From NCBI GenBank assembly GCA_026419785.1, contig JAODTK010004832.1, positions 248,001-312,000 on the forward strand: DNA of 64,000 nucleotides, read 5' to 3'. The notes under the pieces are model-generated. The model saw only the letters and a program-made list of their open reading frames with translations. It was not told where the DNA came from and did no database searches. The translations under genes and the position numbers were made by a program. Shown one piece after another: positions 33,230 to 45,320 of the stretch. The DNA comes from Sclerodactyla briareus. Taxonomy: Eukaryota > Echinodermata > Holothuroidea > Dendrochirotida > Sclerodactylidae. Each line of letters begins with the position of its first letter. The first letter of the stretch is position 1.

Positions 33230-34602
33230 AGGCAGTAGTTCATTGATTGTATACCAGCGTAGGGACTTGATCTTCTCAGTCTTGGTTCAGACCAGTTCTG
33301 ACCAGTCTGGAAACGACACTCGGTCTCTGATCTGGATCAATTAACTCAGACGCATCTTTGACTCGGCTGCTGGGACTACACAACAGACCCAACAAAAACA
33401 TCCCTAGCAAATATCTAAGATATGAAGGAAGAATACTGCAGATTTCTTCAACATGGATACAAAAACATAATGACTATTGGTGTCTGTCCCTTTTTTCTGT
33501 CATGTCCGAGTCGCTCATACCAAAGTTGAAGTTGGCCAACAGTAATACTATGCCTTGGTCCCATTTAACCTGGGTCCTCAGCTGCTGTGCTGGATTTTAG
33601 ACCCATTAGCCGGCATGTGGCAGATCGGAACAAGATCGACCGATGTTCACTTTACATGGTCACATTGAACGAGGGCTTTACACAGCTCATATGGCGGCCA
33701 GGCGGTGGCGATTTTCCTTGATTTGGTTGCCATTTCTAAAAACTTTCGTTGGCTGGCCACCAGCAGGAATCCTCTGCGCTTGCCAGTTGCAACATTTACC
33801 TGATGTTCTCCGGTACATCCTCTGAGGGGCTGGCCGATTTGTCAGTCAGTTGCTGGTTGCCTTCCGGGGCCGGGCAGTGCCTGACGGGACCCCGCAAGCA
33901 TATTGATTGACTGACTCAAACCCAAAATGGTTCCAGTTGCTTTGGGCGATGTCCGGATCAACGGCCGAACATCGGTAGGGTCGTCCAATTCGAAGATGAT
34001 GCCATTCCAATGCCGGTGACAAGACCAATTAACTTAATTGAAATGATCCGACCCATGACTGATGCCAAGAAAAGTGAAAAAAAAATAGCCGGTGACCTAC
34101 CAGGCTGAAAGTGACGAAAAACTCCATGGGAACTAATCGTAAACCTGTAACTGCTGTCTGGAAAATTATTATGGTCTCCAAATAGTAGGTGGGTGGTTAG
34201 TAGGGGTATATGCATCAATTTAGGTAATTTATTCAGTCAATTTGGCATTTTGCTTATTGCAATTTCATGATTATTGCTAAGAATTTCTTGATGAGCATCC
34301 ATTGTTGAATAGGGAAGGTGTGGAAACTTTAATAGGATTTTGCATTGGTCCCATTGCACAACATTATGCATATCAGTCTTTGGGGGATGCAACCTCTGAC
34401 TGCAATAACTTGCTATTTTGAATCCCATGCTAGGCCTATTCATTTTTGTAAAAGGCCAAGTTCAATAGGGACTGTGGGACAAAAAAAGAGACTACACAAG
34501 AATACGCCAGCCTGACTCGCACGGGATGTGAGACTGGTTTCGGATCGGATTTGAATGATGAGGACTCGGTTTGAATTCGATGGCGGACTCAACTCCGACA
34601 CT
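33230..34602. mobile_element. Probable hAT-like non-autonomous element, family 2, copy 1
   Basis: 33240-33570 shares with 51590-51860 the phrases GACTCGG, 'gaagaata', 'aaaacat-atgacta', 'ctgtc-cttttttctgtcatg-ccgag' and CTCATACCAAA-TT. The far end, GGACTCAACTCCGACACTG (ending 34602), is the inverse of the start of the 51494 copy (CAGTGTTGGAGGACTC). The interior (33600-34480) is not matched and may be another insertion. Bounds are uncertain. Confidence 0.4.
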
Positions 34603-36109
34603 GGTGTATACTGTATACAGATTAACTTGTCTGGCCCCGTATGATCCAATGAAGCAAATATTTCCCCTCCTGAATTCCATTAGACGGACAATCCATATTT
34701 AAGTGTATTCACTCTTCAAAAATTTACTTTAGCCTTAATTCCACACTCAGTGGTGATAAAAGTTCATTTCATTCACCATACCAATTGTGTGCTGGTGGCC
34801 ATTTATTCTCCAGTGACCCAGATATAAAATTCACTGTACTACTTCTCCTACCCACTTTTATAATTTTTTTCAACTAATTACCTTATGGCTGAATCAAATG
34901 AATAATAACTTGTCCTTGTGTGCAGGTTGACTCCCTTTGCTGTGACCTTTAGGGATTCATGGTTCAAGTGAGGATTAGGAGTGAAGAGTCTGACTCCATA
35001 GCCAGCTGAGTTATTACATTTGATCTGTCAGCGGTGGTCAGCGTTCTGTAGGCCTACAGTGAACCAGGGCAGCATCAGTTAAACTGGTGAAGTCATGATT
35101 CAACTGGCTAAGGTTGGCAATAATTACTACTTCCTGATATCAATTCATCCATTACCTAATGGGAGTCACTACATGATTACTACTGCAGACAAAGATCGTG
35201 AAGTTATTGGGTGGTTGCTTTAACGATTAGCTCTTCCGAACACAATGCGATACAAATAGGTATTTGTAAGATGCTCTGCCAATGAACACATAGATATGGA
35301 GACATCTAGCCTATAGGTAAATTTTTTCAAAAATTGCTGATTGGAACTTATGTCGAATCAGATACTAGTTTTATTGTACATTTCACTATTCATTATTATG
35401 AATGCGATGTTAGGCTGTTTGGATGAAGGGATTTCATTGCCGGGATGGAAAGGTTTGCTCTGGAATGTGAAGGGGTCTGTTCTTCTCATGGAAGGAAGTT
35501 TATGTGGATGGAAGTGGCAATAGTATTTGGCGTAATGAGTAATCAGTGTTATGTCAATCAGTGAATGATATTTATATAGCCTTGTTAATTGGGATTTGGA
35601 AATAATTACTTTGGGATATTTAGACTCACTTTTTCATTACAGTATTTTGGATTATTATGCAAAATGATGTCAGCGGTGTGTGGTTGTGACATGAGGTGCT
35701 GCAGGAGCTCCAATTCAAAAGTTAAAGTACATGGAAAAAAAAAAAATTGAAAAAAAAAAAATCCATGGAAGATAACGATTATTGACATTAATTTCTTAAA
35801 TATTGAATACTTTCCAGGGCAGTCGCAGTCAAATAGTTGTCATGTCAATGGTCCATATGTTACACAGCACCAAATATGAATCAGATAATGAAAAATAACA
35901 GGAGTTTTTTAAATTTTTTAAAATTTAGCCATGGGGGGACAATTATTGACAGACAGTGTTCTTGTGAATGCTTTTAAGTTAATGAGGGCCATACCGCACA
36001 ACACAAACAATTTGCCAACAAGATAGATTGTAAAGCCCAGATTTCCAGATTTTTTTAAACTATATTAATGGTAAAAGACAGCCTGACAACTTTCCTACTC
36101 TATTAACTT
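34603..36109 (+). other. Intron, no recognised feature
   Basis: The segment is AT-rich. Two A-runs separated by TTG occur at 35734-35761. No exon is recognised. Confidence 0.4.
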
Positions 36110-38910
36110 GCAATTAACACTGAGTGTGATGTGGCTGTATAGCACACAACACTGAGTGGTCAATGATGTGGCTGTATAGCACCAACATTGAGTGGTTGAT
36201 GATGTGGCTTTATAGCACATAACACTGGAGGGATTGATGATGTGGCTTTATAGCACAGAGCACTGAGTGGTTGTTGATATGGCTGTTATAGCACACAACG
36301 CTGATGGTTGATGATTATGGCTGTATAGCAACAACTCTGAATGGTTGACGATTTAGCTGTATGTATAGACACAACTCTGAGTGGTTGATGATGTGGCTTT
36401 ATAGCACACAACCACTGAATGGTTGATGATGGGGCTTGTGTGCACACAGCACTTGAATGGTTGATGCTGTAGGTGTATAGCACACAACAATGAATGGTAG
36501 TTGATTGTGGCTGTATGCACAGAGCACGCGTGGTTGTTGATTGGCTCTATAGCACCAACACGAATGGTTGATGTGTGGCTGGATAGCACACAACATGAGT
36601 GGTTGATGGATGTGGCTGCGATAACACTCAACACTGAATGTTGTTATTGTGGCTGTATAGCAAACAACAAGAGTGGCTTGATGATATGGCTGTTATAAAA
36701 ACAACACTGAATGGTGATTGATAGGCTGTAAGCACTCAACACGAATTGTGTGGTATGGTGCTATAACACACAACACTGAAATGGTTGATGATATGGCTTA
36801 TAGCACACAACTCTGATGGGGGGTTGACGATGTAGCTGTATAGCACACAACTCTGAGTGGTTGAGATGTGGTCTTATAGCACACCCAAACTGACTGGTGT
36901 TGATGATGTGGCTGTGTACACACAGCACTGACTTGTGATGATGTAGGTGTAATAGCACAACAACACGAATGGTATTTGAGGTGGCTGTATAGCCCAGAGC
37001 AACTGAGTGGTTGTTGATATGGCTTATAGCACTCAACCACTGAATGTTTGATGATGTGGCTGTAAGCACACAACACTGAGTGGTTGATGATGTGGCTGTA
37101 TAACACTCAACACTGATGTTTGGATGATGTGGCATGTATAGAGCACACCACACTGTGTTAGTGGCTGATGATATGGCTGTTTAACACCAACCCTTGAGGT
37201 TGATGATATGGCGGTATAGCCCTCCACACCTGAATGTGATGGTAATGGCTGTATAACACACAACACTGAATGTTGTTGATTGGCGTATAGCACACAACAC
37301 TGCGGGTATGATGTGGCTGTATAGCACAAACACTGAATGGTGTTGATGTGGCGTATACAAACAAAACGGGTGTTTTGATGTGCTTTGTTACCACACAACA
37401 CTGAATGGTTGATGATGTGGCGAGTATAGCACACAACACTGAGGGGTTGTTGATGGGGCTATATAGCACACAACACTGAAGTGGGTGATGTGATGTGTCG
37501 TATAGAACACACAACACTGAAGGTTGTTGATGTGGCTGTAGAGCACAAACACTTGAGTGGTGTTGATGTGGCTGATAAGCACACCACCCCCACTGAGTGG
37601 TTTGTTGACTGTGGCTATATAGAACACAACATGAGTGGATGATGATGATGTGGCTGTATAGGCACACAACAATGAATGGTTGTGATGTGTGTATAGCACA
37701 AACACTGAGTGTTGTTGATGTGGCTGTATACCACACAACACTGAGTGCTGGTTGATGATGGGGCTGTATAGAGACAACACTGAAGTGGTTGTTGATGGGG
37801 CTGTATAGCAACAAACACTGAGTGCGTTGATGATGTGGCTGTATGGCACACAACATGAGTGGTTGTTGATGTGCTGTATAACACACAACACTGAATGGTA
37901 GTTGATGTGTGTTTGTTAAGCCACATGAAGCACTGAGTGGTTGTGGATTGTGGCTGATATAGCACTTATACACGTAGTTGATGATGTGGATGTATAGCAC
38001 ACAACACTTGATGGTTGTTGGTGTGGCGGGTATTTAATAGGCACCACAAACATGAATGGTAGTGATTTGGGGCTGATAGCACAGAGCACTGAGTGGTTGT
38101 TAAGTGGCTAATAGCACTCAACACTGAATGGTTACGATGATGTGGTTGTATAGCACCACAAAATGAATGATTGATGATGTGGCTGTGTGTTGTATCACAC
38201 CACACTGAATGGTGTGAGGATGTTGGATGTATAGCACGACAACACAGCAATGGTAGTGATGGGGCTGTATAGCACAGAGCATGAGTGGTTGTTGAACTTT
38301 GGATATATAGCCACTCAAAAAACTGTATGCAGTTGCTGAGGGATGTAGTATAGCACCCAACACTGAGTGGTTGTTGATGTGGATGTTATAGCACACAAAA
38401 CTGAATGGTTGTTGATGTGGCTGTAGCACACAACAATGAGTGGGTGATGATTGTGGCTGTATAGCCCCTAACAACACTGAATGGTTGTTGATGTGGCTGT
38501 AAGAACAACTAACAGGGTGGTTGTTGATGTGGCTGATAAGCACACAACATGAGTGGTGGTTATGTGGCTGTATAGCGCACAACACATGAGTTGGAGTGAT
38601 GTGGCTGTATAGCACACAACACGAATGGTTGGTTGATGTGGCTGTATAGCAAACCAACAACTGATTGGTTGTTGATGTGGCTGTATACCACACACACTGA
38701 TGGTTGTGGTGGCTGTATAGGCAACAACCTCGAGTGGGTTGTTGATGTGCTATATATCCCCAAACTGAGTGGCCAGATTATGTGGCTGTATAGCCCACAG
38801 CCTGGAGTGATTGTTTGTTGCTAGATAGCACACACACTGAGTGGGTTGATGGTGTGACTGTTCAAGGCATCACAACAGAGTAGTTGATGTTGTGGCTTTA
38901 TAGCTTACAA
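36110..38910 (+). repeat. Large degenerate minisatellite, about 37-40 bp unit, about 75 copies
   Basis: The consensus is TAGCACACAACACTGAGTGG followed by TTGATGATGTGGCTGTA. Nearly every copy has one or more single-base insertions or deletions, plus GAGTGG/GAATGG and TTGTTGATG/TTGATGATG variants. The 2.8 kb span yields many overlapping minus-strand open frames of 60-280 codons rich in HINNHS-type repeats, which are artefacts of the repeat and are not annotated. Confidence 0.95.
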
Positions 38911-41689
38911 CACAGAAAATGTTGTTGATAAGTTGCGTAAGCCACAACTCTTCCGATACATTCCTATTTCCTTTTTCCTCCCTACGAATATTACCAAGAA
39001 TAAAGTCACAGTACAGGATTCCTGTTTACTACCCGTCTAAAGGTAAGGAGTCAAAGGGAGGATTTTAAGACATACAATATTGGACACTCTCAAGATTATT
39101 CATGTTGTGAATAGTTAGGGCTACAAGTATTCATTCATCCATTGTACATAATGTTACAGGTGGCCAACATATTTTCTCTAGTGTTGTACTTAGAATAGTG
39201 GCCACTGTACTGAATCTTCAGACCTCCTCCACCACTAGAACACATTCTAGTTGGCTGATCAGATAATATTTTCTCTATCTCAACACATGGTTGTTCTTCC
39301 ACCGGCTGTGACCTTTGGGTCTCCTAGTGTCCTATCATGAGAGTTACAGATATCTCACATTCCCTAGCAGCAAACTTAATTTGATTTGATCTGCAGCGTG
39401 TGTTGTGGCGGCGTTGCAATGCCGAGAGCCTCCAGGCAGAGTAATCCAGGGTGTAGAGAGCTAGGCTCAGGATCATCACCAGACCAATGCCAAGGGTGGG
39501 GTTCAATGGCAAGGTTGACTTAAGATACCTCAAAATGAATGATTGATACCTCATAGAGTCACTACGACGTGAGTACTATGCAGGCAAAAAAACTTATTAC
39601 CAGCTCCTGTGTAGTTGTACTTCAGAGGTCTCTTCTGCTTGGAATTCTTGAAGTTTGTTCAATCAATTCCTTGACATTCAGTTCAGGACCTATTTGGAGT
39701 ATTGATTATATCCTGGATTGAAGTTAACTCCGTGATGGAAATTGTTTGTTTGTTACTGCATGGTGGAGTTTCTTTTTCGTGTCACTTACAAACCTGTAAC
39801 TGGCACCTCACTGTCTCCCAAATCCTGTAGATTCAATCACAATGATTACAGTTTTAAGGCAGTAGCCCAATCATCTCTGGGATCCACAATCATGATCTTT
39901 TTGGATATCAGTAATGAAGAACTCAAGGTCAGCCTTGGCTTCGAGTTTGACCTTTATCTGGTCTCAGTCTCGGCCAAGAATGCCTCTGCCTTGCGGTGCC
40001 TGGCTTTGGGAATTTGGTCAAGCCTGGGTCAAGGCTGTCCAAGCCTACTCGAATTATTCAAGCCTACACAGATAATTTGTAATGATTAAATTATTATTTT
40101 TCCGCTGTAATTATGTCTTTCTAGTCTTGAGGACTAGAATCTAATGTTCGTAGGGCATAATTTAGTAATGCTTAAGAGAGTGACTGTTCTAGATGGTGTG
40201 GCCTCAAACTCTTCTCTGCCTCGGGGGTGATGCCTATTGGCCTTGATTGACTACACACTGATAAATACTTTAATGTAACATGCAGCTAGATTTAGAGACA
40301 ATTTCATACAGCTTGTTGCAAGTGTTGTTTACAACGGATACATTCGTTTGAGACGATAGTACCAATGTATCATAATGTTATGACACATGTATTAGGTCAA
40401 CTGAGATTCATTTGCTTGCATGGTTTTTGTTTTGGTTTTGGAATATCAATCTAGTTGAAGACTAGTCGGTAAACTCCTCAATGTTAACCCTACTGATTTT
40501 TATTGCATATGATCTGAAATGTGTAAGCTCACAGAGGGGTGGCAAGGATTTGCTTGAGGCAACTCCCTAAATGGATTTTCACAAACAACATCAAACAATA
40601 AAAAACAATGTCCATTATTACTGTGATTGGGTCCTCATAGCCGAATAAACCTGGTACTAAGGGAAACATTTGCACTTGATTGACATGTACCAAGTCGTAA
40701 TAGCAGCCAACTACATGTAGGTAGGTATAGGATTTGTTGGCATAGACCGATCGAATGCCAGCTGCAATGGGATTTCATTTGAAACCACAATTACAAGTTA
40801 TATTTCCAGTTGTCCGGGAACAGATTGAGAAGGACGAACCTCATAACTCAACAGGAGTGAAATTGACCTAAACCTTATCCCTATATAAATCTTCAGGAAC
40901 CAAAAGAATCTGCACATTTGTATTCCCCTCTTATTGGTCATTCTTGGGGGGAAAAAATTTTAGGGCCACACCTCCTTGCTGGAACAAAACCTTCCGCACT
41001 CCTTTTTCTGGTATTCTGCGTAACATCAAATTACTATGTGATATACCTTAACAACCCTGAGAAGACTGACCCTAATTCCATTTTCATATCCCTAACACTA
41101 ATTGGAATGAAATCTGAAATCTTGGGAAATCTGATTTGCTCATCATAAGTGTGGAACAAATTAAAGGCTCCAGGTATTATCTAAGGGCATCCTTCCAGGG
41201 TACTGGCAATATACTGAAGGACAACGATAGGTCGAGAAATATACTGGTATCTTAGTGAATGGTAGCTTTGTCCATCAGTATAGACTGAGACATCAATGAC
41301 CATAATAAGAATCAAAGCCTTGTGTGTGGTCTGTTGAGAAGTATTATAGTGTGTTTGATGCTGGCTGATTTCAACTTGCTGTATTTCGTCTTTCAACAGA
41401 GACAACTAATGGTAGGGTATGTACTGTGTAAGAATGGGGAAGCACTCATTGTGTTGTTTCAAATACAATCGAACTGTGACATTATGATTTTTTCAAACTC
41501 ATATTTTTTATTGAACTAAATCAAAGCTAAATTGCAGATCTAATACAAGTGGGACACAAAAGCATCTGCTTTTTTGTGCAATATCTTCATGAACTCTCTG
41601 AAATTAAGTATGAAATAAGTCAGAATTAAAGCCTGTTTGAGCTTGAAATGAGCTCCTGGTTCTCTTATTCTGCTAATTTCAAGCAAATA

Positions 41690-43460
41690 AAAACGTGACT
41701 TAATCCAGGCTTCCCACCAGGCTTAAAACGATTCTGCCATACTTGAATTTTTCATGACTATTTCAGATTCTTCAGGCTTAAATTTAAGGCTTAACTGACT
41801 AGATTGAACGGTTTTATCCAGGAATTTGGGCTGCGCAGTGAAGGGATAGGATATTTTGACTTGGGTTTTACAAGGCATCATCAGAAAATTAGATATTTTC
41901 TTCATAAAAACCCACACCACTGTTGGTATGGGGATCCCATAGGACCAAATTCAGGCGATCAGGATTTCAGCCTTATTTCATACTTGGCATTATGGACATG
42001 TGATGAATGGGGTCAACAGTCATAAACAACAAACTGGGATTGGTTAGTTTAGGAAAATTGTTTGGGGGGAAGTTTAAAATACCTGTGGCAGAGAAGAGAC
42101 AAAGCGGTTCAGTTCACAGTGGATATAGTATGATTCAGTAGTGTCTCTGTATAGTACACAGACTGCTTTGCGTTCCTTGTGTCAGCATACAGTGTGGATT
42201 AATGAGAGCGGCATCTACAAGGAATTCACATTAGGAAAACTGACTGGTGAGCACCTCTATATAACCTGATAACTTAAACAGAAATTGGATTGAAGGTATG
42301 GATAGAAGCAGTTCAAGTTAGAAGCTCTCACATGCTCGAAATTAAGCAATGAATTATGAAACCTGAGTATCAGGTTTCTAGTTAGCAGGTTCGCTAGGCC
42401 GAATGTGGTGGTATCAAAACTGAAAACAACAAATAGGCCCTATATGCAGCTTCTAATTTTCATATTGCTGCTATTGCTTTTGTTACTGTAACTGTAAATG
42501 CATATAATAAATAAATGTCAATGTTTCAGTTAGACCAAGCTTAAGCTCATTGAGTAGTAAAAGTGCTAAGATGGTAAAGTATATGGTGAGTTTTGCTATA
42601 GTTTGTAAATGATCAATAGCTCAATGATAGTTTCAATCTGCCATGTTGCAAGTGACCTTTGAAGTGATGTAGCCTACTAGACAAGGTTAGGTTTCAAACA
42701 AGCAGGCTCATACATCTAAACTGCATACAGTAAATCTCCTCAAAGGTATTGGCAGAAAATGATGCAGAAATAACTTGAACAAGCGGGAGCAAATACTTTA
42801 AACAGCCCCAATCAAGTGAAGAGTGCTTAGACTCTACACCACAGGGTTATAGTATAAGCACCATACGGCTTAGGCCTAAGTTTTTAAAACATATAGTAGG
42901 AGGAAAATTAATGCACCAATTAATTGAACCATTATTGAGTCCACCCTCTCTTATTCTTAACCCAATCCTTCCACCCACTTCGATCTATCACATTTGATAT
43001 ACCAATCTGGAATCTAACAGGTACCTTAAAATTGGTTAACCTGTATCTGATAATAGGTATTTTAACAATAAATATCAGGTCAGCTGATTCCTTTCAATCT
43101 CTTTTGCAAAAAAAACTGGCCATGATCCCAACTGGATTAGCCTGGAATCCACCATGATTTCAGGCTTAATTAAGTATGAAAACCCCACAAGATTCAGGCT
43201 TATTTAAGCTGGAAATTGCATGACAGCCCAATCAGGCTGAAAGCCTGAAATACCCAGGATTTCAGGGCTGATTAATAGCTGAAATCTGCTCCTTTTTCAG
43301 GCCTATAGCTGAATCCACCAGGATTTCAAGCTTAATTTCCGTGCTTGTTCAGTTTTAGTGTGTGATTTATACAACCTGAAAATAAGATGAAAATAAGCTT
43401 GAAAATTAAGCATGGCCACGTTTCAAATTCGGACAAAACGGAACCTTGGCAATTCAGGCC
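41690..43460. repeat. Scattered palindromic repeat related to TTCAGGCTTAATTAAGCC
   Basis: Words such as TTCAGGCTTAAATTTAAGG (41772), TTTCAGGCTTAATTAAG (43156), TTCAGGCTTATTTAAGC (43192), AGGCTGAAAGCCTGAAAT (43231) and 'atttcaagcttaattt' (43323) recur, often next to 'ccaccaggattt'. The words are partly self-complementary. This may be a degraded inverted-repeat element; I cannot name it. Confidence 0.5.
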
Positions 43461-43549
43461 TAACTTCAGGCTGATTCTTCCAGAAGGGGATATCACCAAA
43501 TAGGCCTTTGAATGATAGGCTTGGAGGATCTGACCAAAACATGATTACA

Positions 43550-43960
43550 ATTTTATTGACCGATGGGTCATCATTGACCACCTAAAGTCAAGGTCAAATG
43601 ACATTATAGGGGAACAATGGGCCATTGTGTGGAAAATTGCAAAACATACTTCTCCTGCAGGTGAGGTCGGATTGCCATGATATGTGAACAATTCTAATTC
43701 ATTGACGTAGTGGTACGATGGGTCCCACAGAAATGGAAGGTGGAATGTCATTAAAGGGGGGGGGGGATAATGGGCAATTTGTTCAAATTGAGATACTATG
43801 CATTTGCCACATGTTTTGGCAAAGCAGGAGTGTTTACTATGCTTTGAGGTCATTGACCAAAGTTGGGGATATGATTAGTCATGACTGACCACCCAGAGGT
43901 AACGATCAAAGGTAATTAAAGTGAGCCCAATGGGCCATTGTGTGGAAATCTAGTATCGCT
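43550..43960. repeat. Dispersed repeat, two internal blocks
   Basis: 'gggccattgtgtggaaa' occurs at 43619 and 43931, each preceded by AAAGGTAATTAAAG/AAATGACATTATAG text and followed by 'cttctcc' or 'gctctta'. It is related to 17800-18330. Confidence 0.5.
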
Positions 43961-44809
43961 CTTACAAATGAAATTTAATCTTCATGATGCTTGCTCAGTG
44001 CCATCGGAGGGCAGTATAACTGAAATCAAGGCACAACAGTCCATAAAACATCATGCCCAGTTCACTACAGATTGAAAATTTGTCCGGTTTGAGCTGCTGA
44101 ACCAATGGGTGTGTTCTAGTCTGTTCAATCTGACCGCTCCTCCTCCTTCCAGAAATGGACTGAAACAAGTAGTAATTATTCATCCAACACCACCTCTATT
44201 GCAATAACATAATTGTTTATAATCTCCAAAGAAAGAGGGTAAATTCTGTGTCACCCGGCATATTTTCTACGTGAGGTCTGTATGATCAATGGATCACTGT
44301 TATTGCTATCAGACACCGTTAGTATCTCATCAGGAGTGAAAGTGTTAAACGGAGAGGGATATGCGCCTTTATCACCAAGAATACTGTTAAAGTGGTTACT
44401 ATTCACAAAGAAATGAAAGACAGATTCTAGTTAATTGTAGGCGCTGGCCGAGAGAAAATATAAGTCACAAAAAAAATATAGATTGTGGCGTACCCCGGTA
44501 GCACAAAAAGACGGGTGTGAAGAAGGTGTGTCTCGGCCAGCGGACTAATTACAAGTGTATAAGAACCTGGCTCTTGTGCTAGCTGATTTGGTTCATCGCA
44601 CACATTCAATACAAACAATACCATGATTAGTTAACTGAATACAAATATTGCCCTTCTAACCATGCAAGATTCAAAACTAAATATCAGTCGTTCTCACATG
44701 CGTTTTCCTTTTACATATATTTATTGAGACATGTTCAGTGATGAACTGACGCTCCCCCCAGACATGGTACCCACACTCCCCATGAGTATCATTGAATATC
44801 TTGATGGTC

Positions 44810-45320
44810 TAACATCCTGCAGTTTGCGTTATTCTCTTCGTCCATGTTATCCATATAATATCTTACATCTGCAGTTGCCTCTTCTTCTTTGTCTATGGTA
44901 TCGTATATCTAACAGCTGCAGTGCCTATTCTTCTTTGTCTATGGTACGTATATCTAATATATTGCAGTGGCCTATTTCTTCTTTGTTCTATGTTATCCTT
45001 ATATATCCCAACATCCTGCAGTTGCCCATTAGTCTTGTCTAGGTTATCGGATAATCAACGTCTTGCCAGTTGCTTATTCTTCTTTGTCTATGTTTGTATA
45101 ATCAAGTCTTGCAGTTGCCTTTCTTCTTTGTCTATGTTATCGTATCATCTATGTCTTGCAGTTTGCCATTCTTCTTGTCTTTGTGATCGGTATATCTAAC
45201 ATCCTTGCAGTGCCTATTCGTCTTTGTCTATGTTTATAGTATATCTAACGTCTGCAGTTGCATTCTTCTTGTTATGTTATTCCTATGATATCTCTACACA
45301 TCTGCAGTTGCCTATATTTT
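44810..45320 (+). repeat. Minisatellite, about 45 bp unit, about 11 copies
   Basis: The unit is 'tatctaacatcctgcagttg' followed by 'cctattcttctttgtctatg' and 'ttatcg'. Copies differ mainly by one-base indels. Confidence 0.9.

Larger units (their letters stand above)
38911..44809 (+). other. Long intronic stretch, largely unclassified
   Basis: No exon is recognised. It contains a scattered AGGCTTAATTAAGCCT-type repeat (41690-43460) and a 'gggccattgtgtgg' repeat with AGGTCA words (43550-43960). A 115-codon open frame at 39742-40089 has no family resemblance. Confidence 0.4.

Noticed and set aside
36286-38763. Many minus-strand open frames, one of 280 codons, rich in His/Asn/Ser
   Set aside because: They are read-through of the 37-40 bp minisatellite; overlapping frames give the same type of repeat and no splice or domain evidence exists.
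36110-38910. CRISPR-like regular repeat
   Set aside because: Units are contiguous with no unique spacers, and the context is an animal intron.
39742-40089. 115-codon open frame
   Set aside because: Hydrophobic repeat-like composition, no acceptor or donor in suitable positions and no family resemblance.
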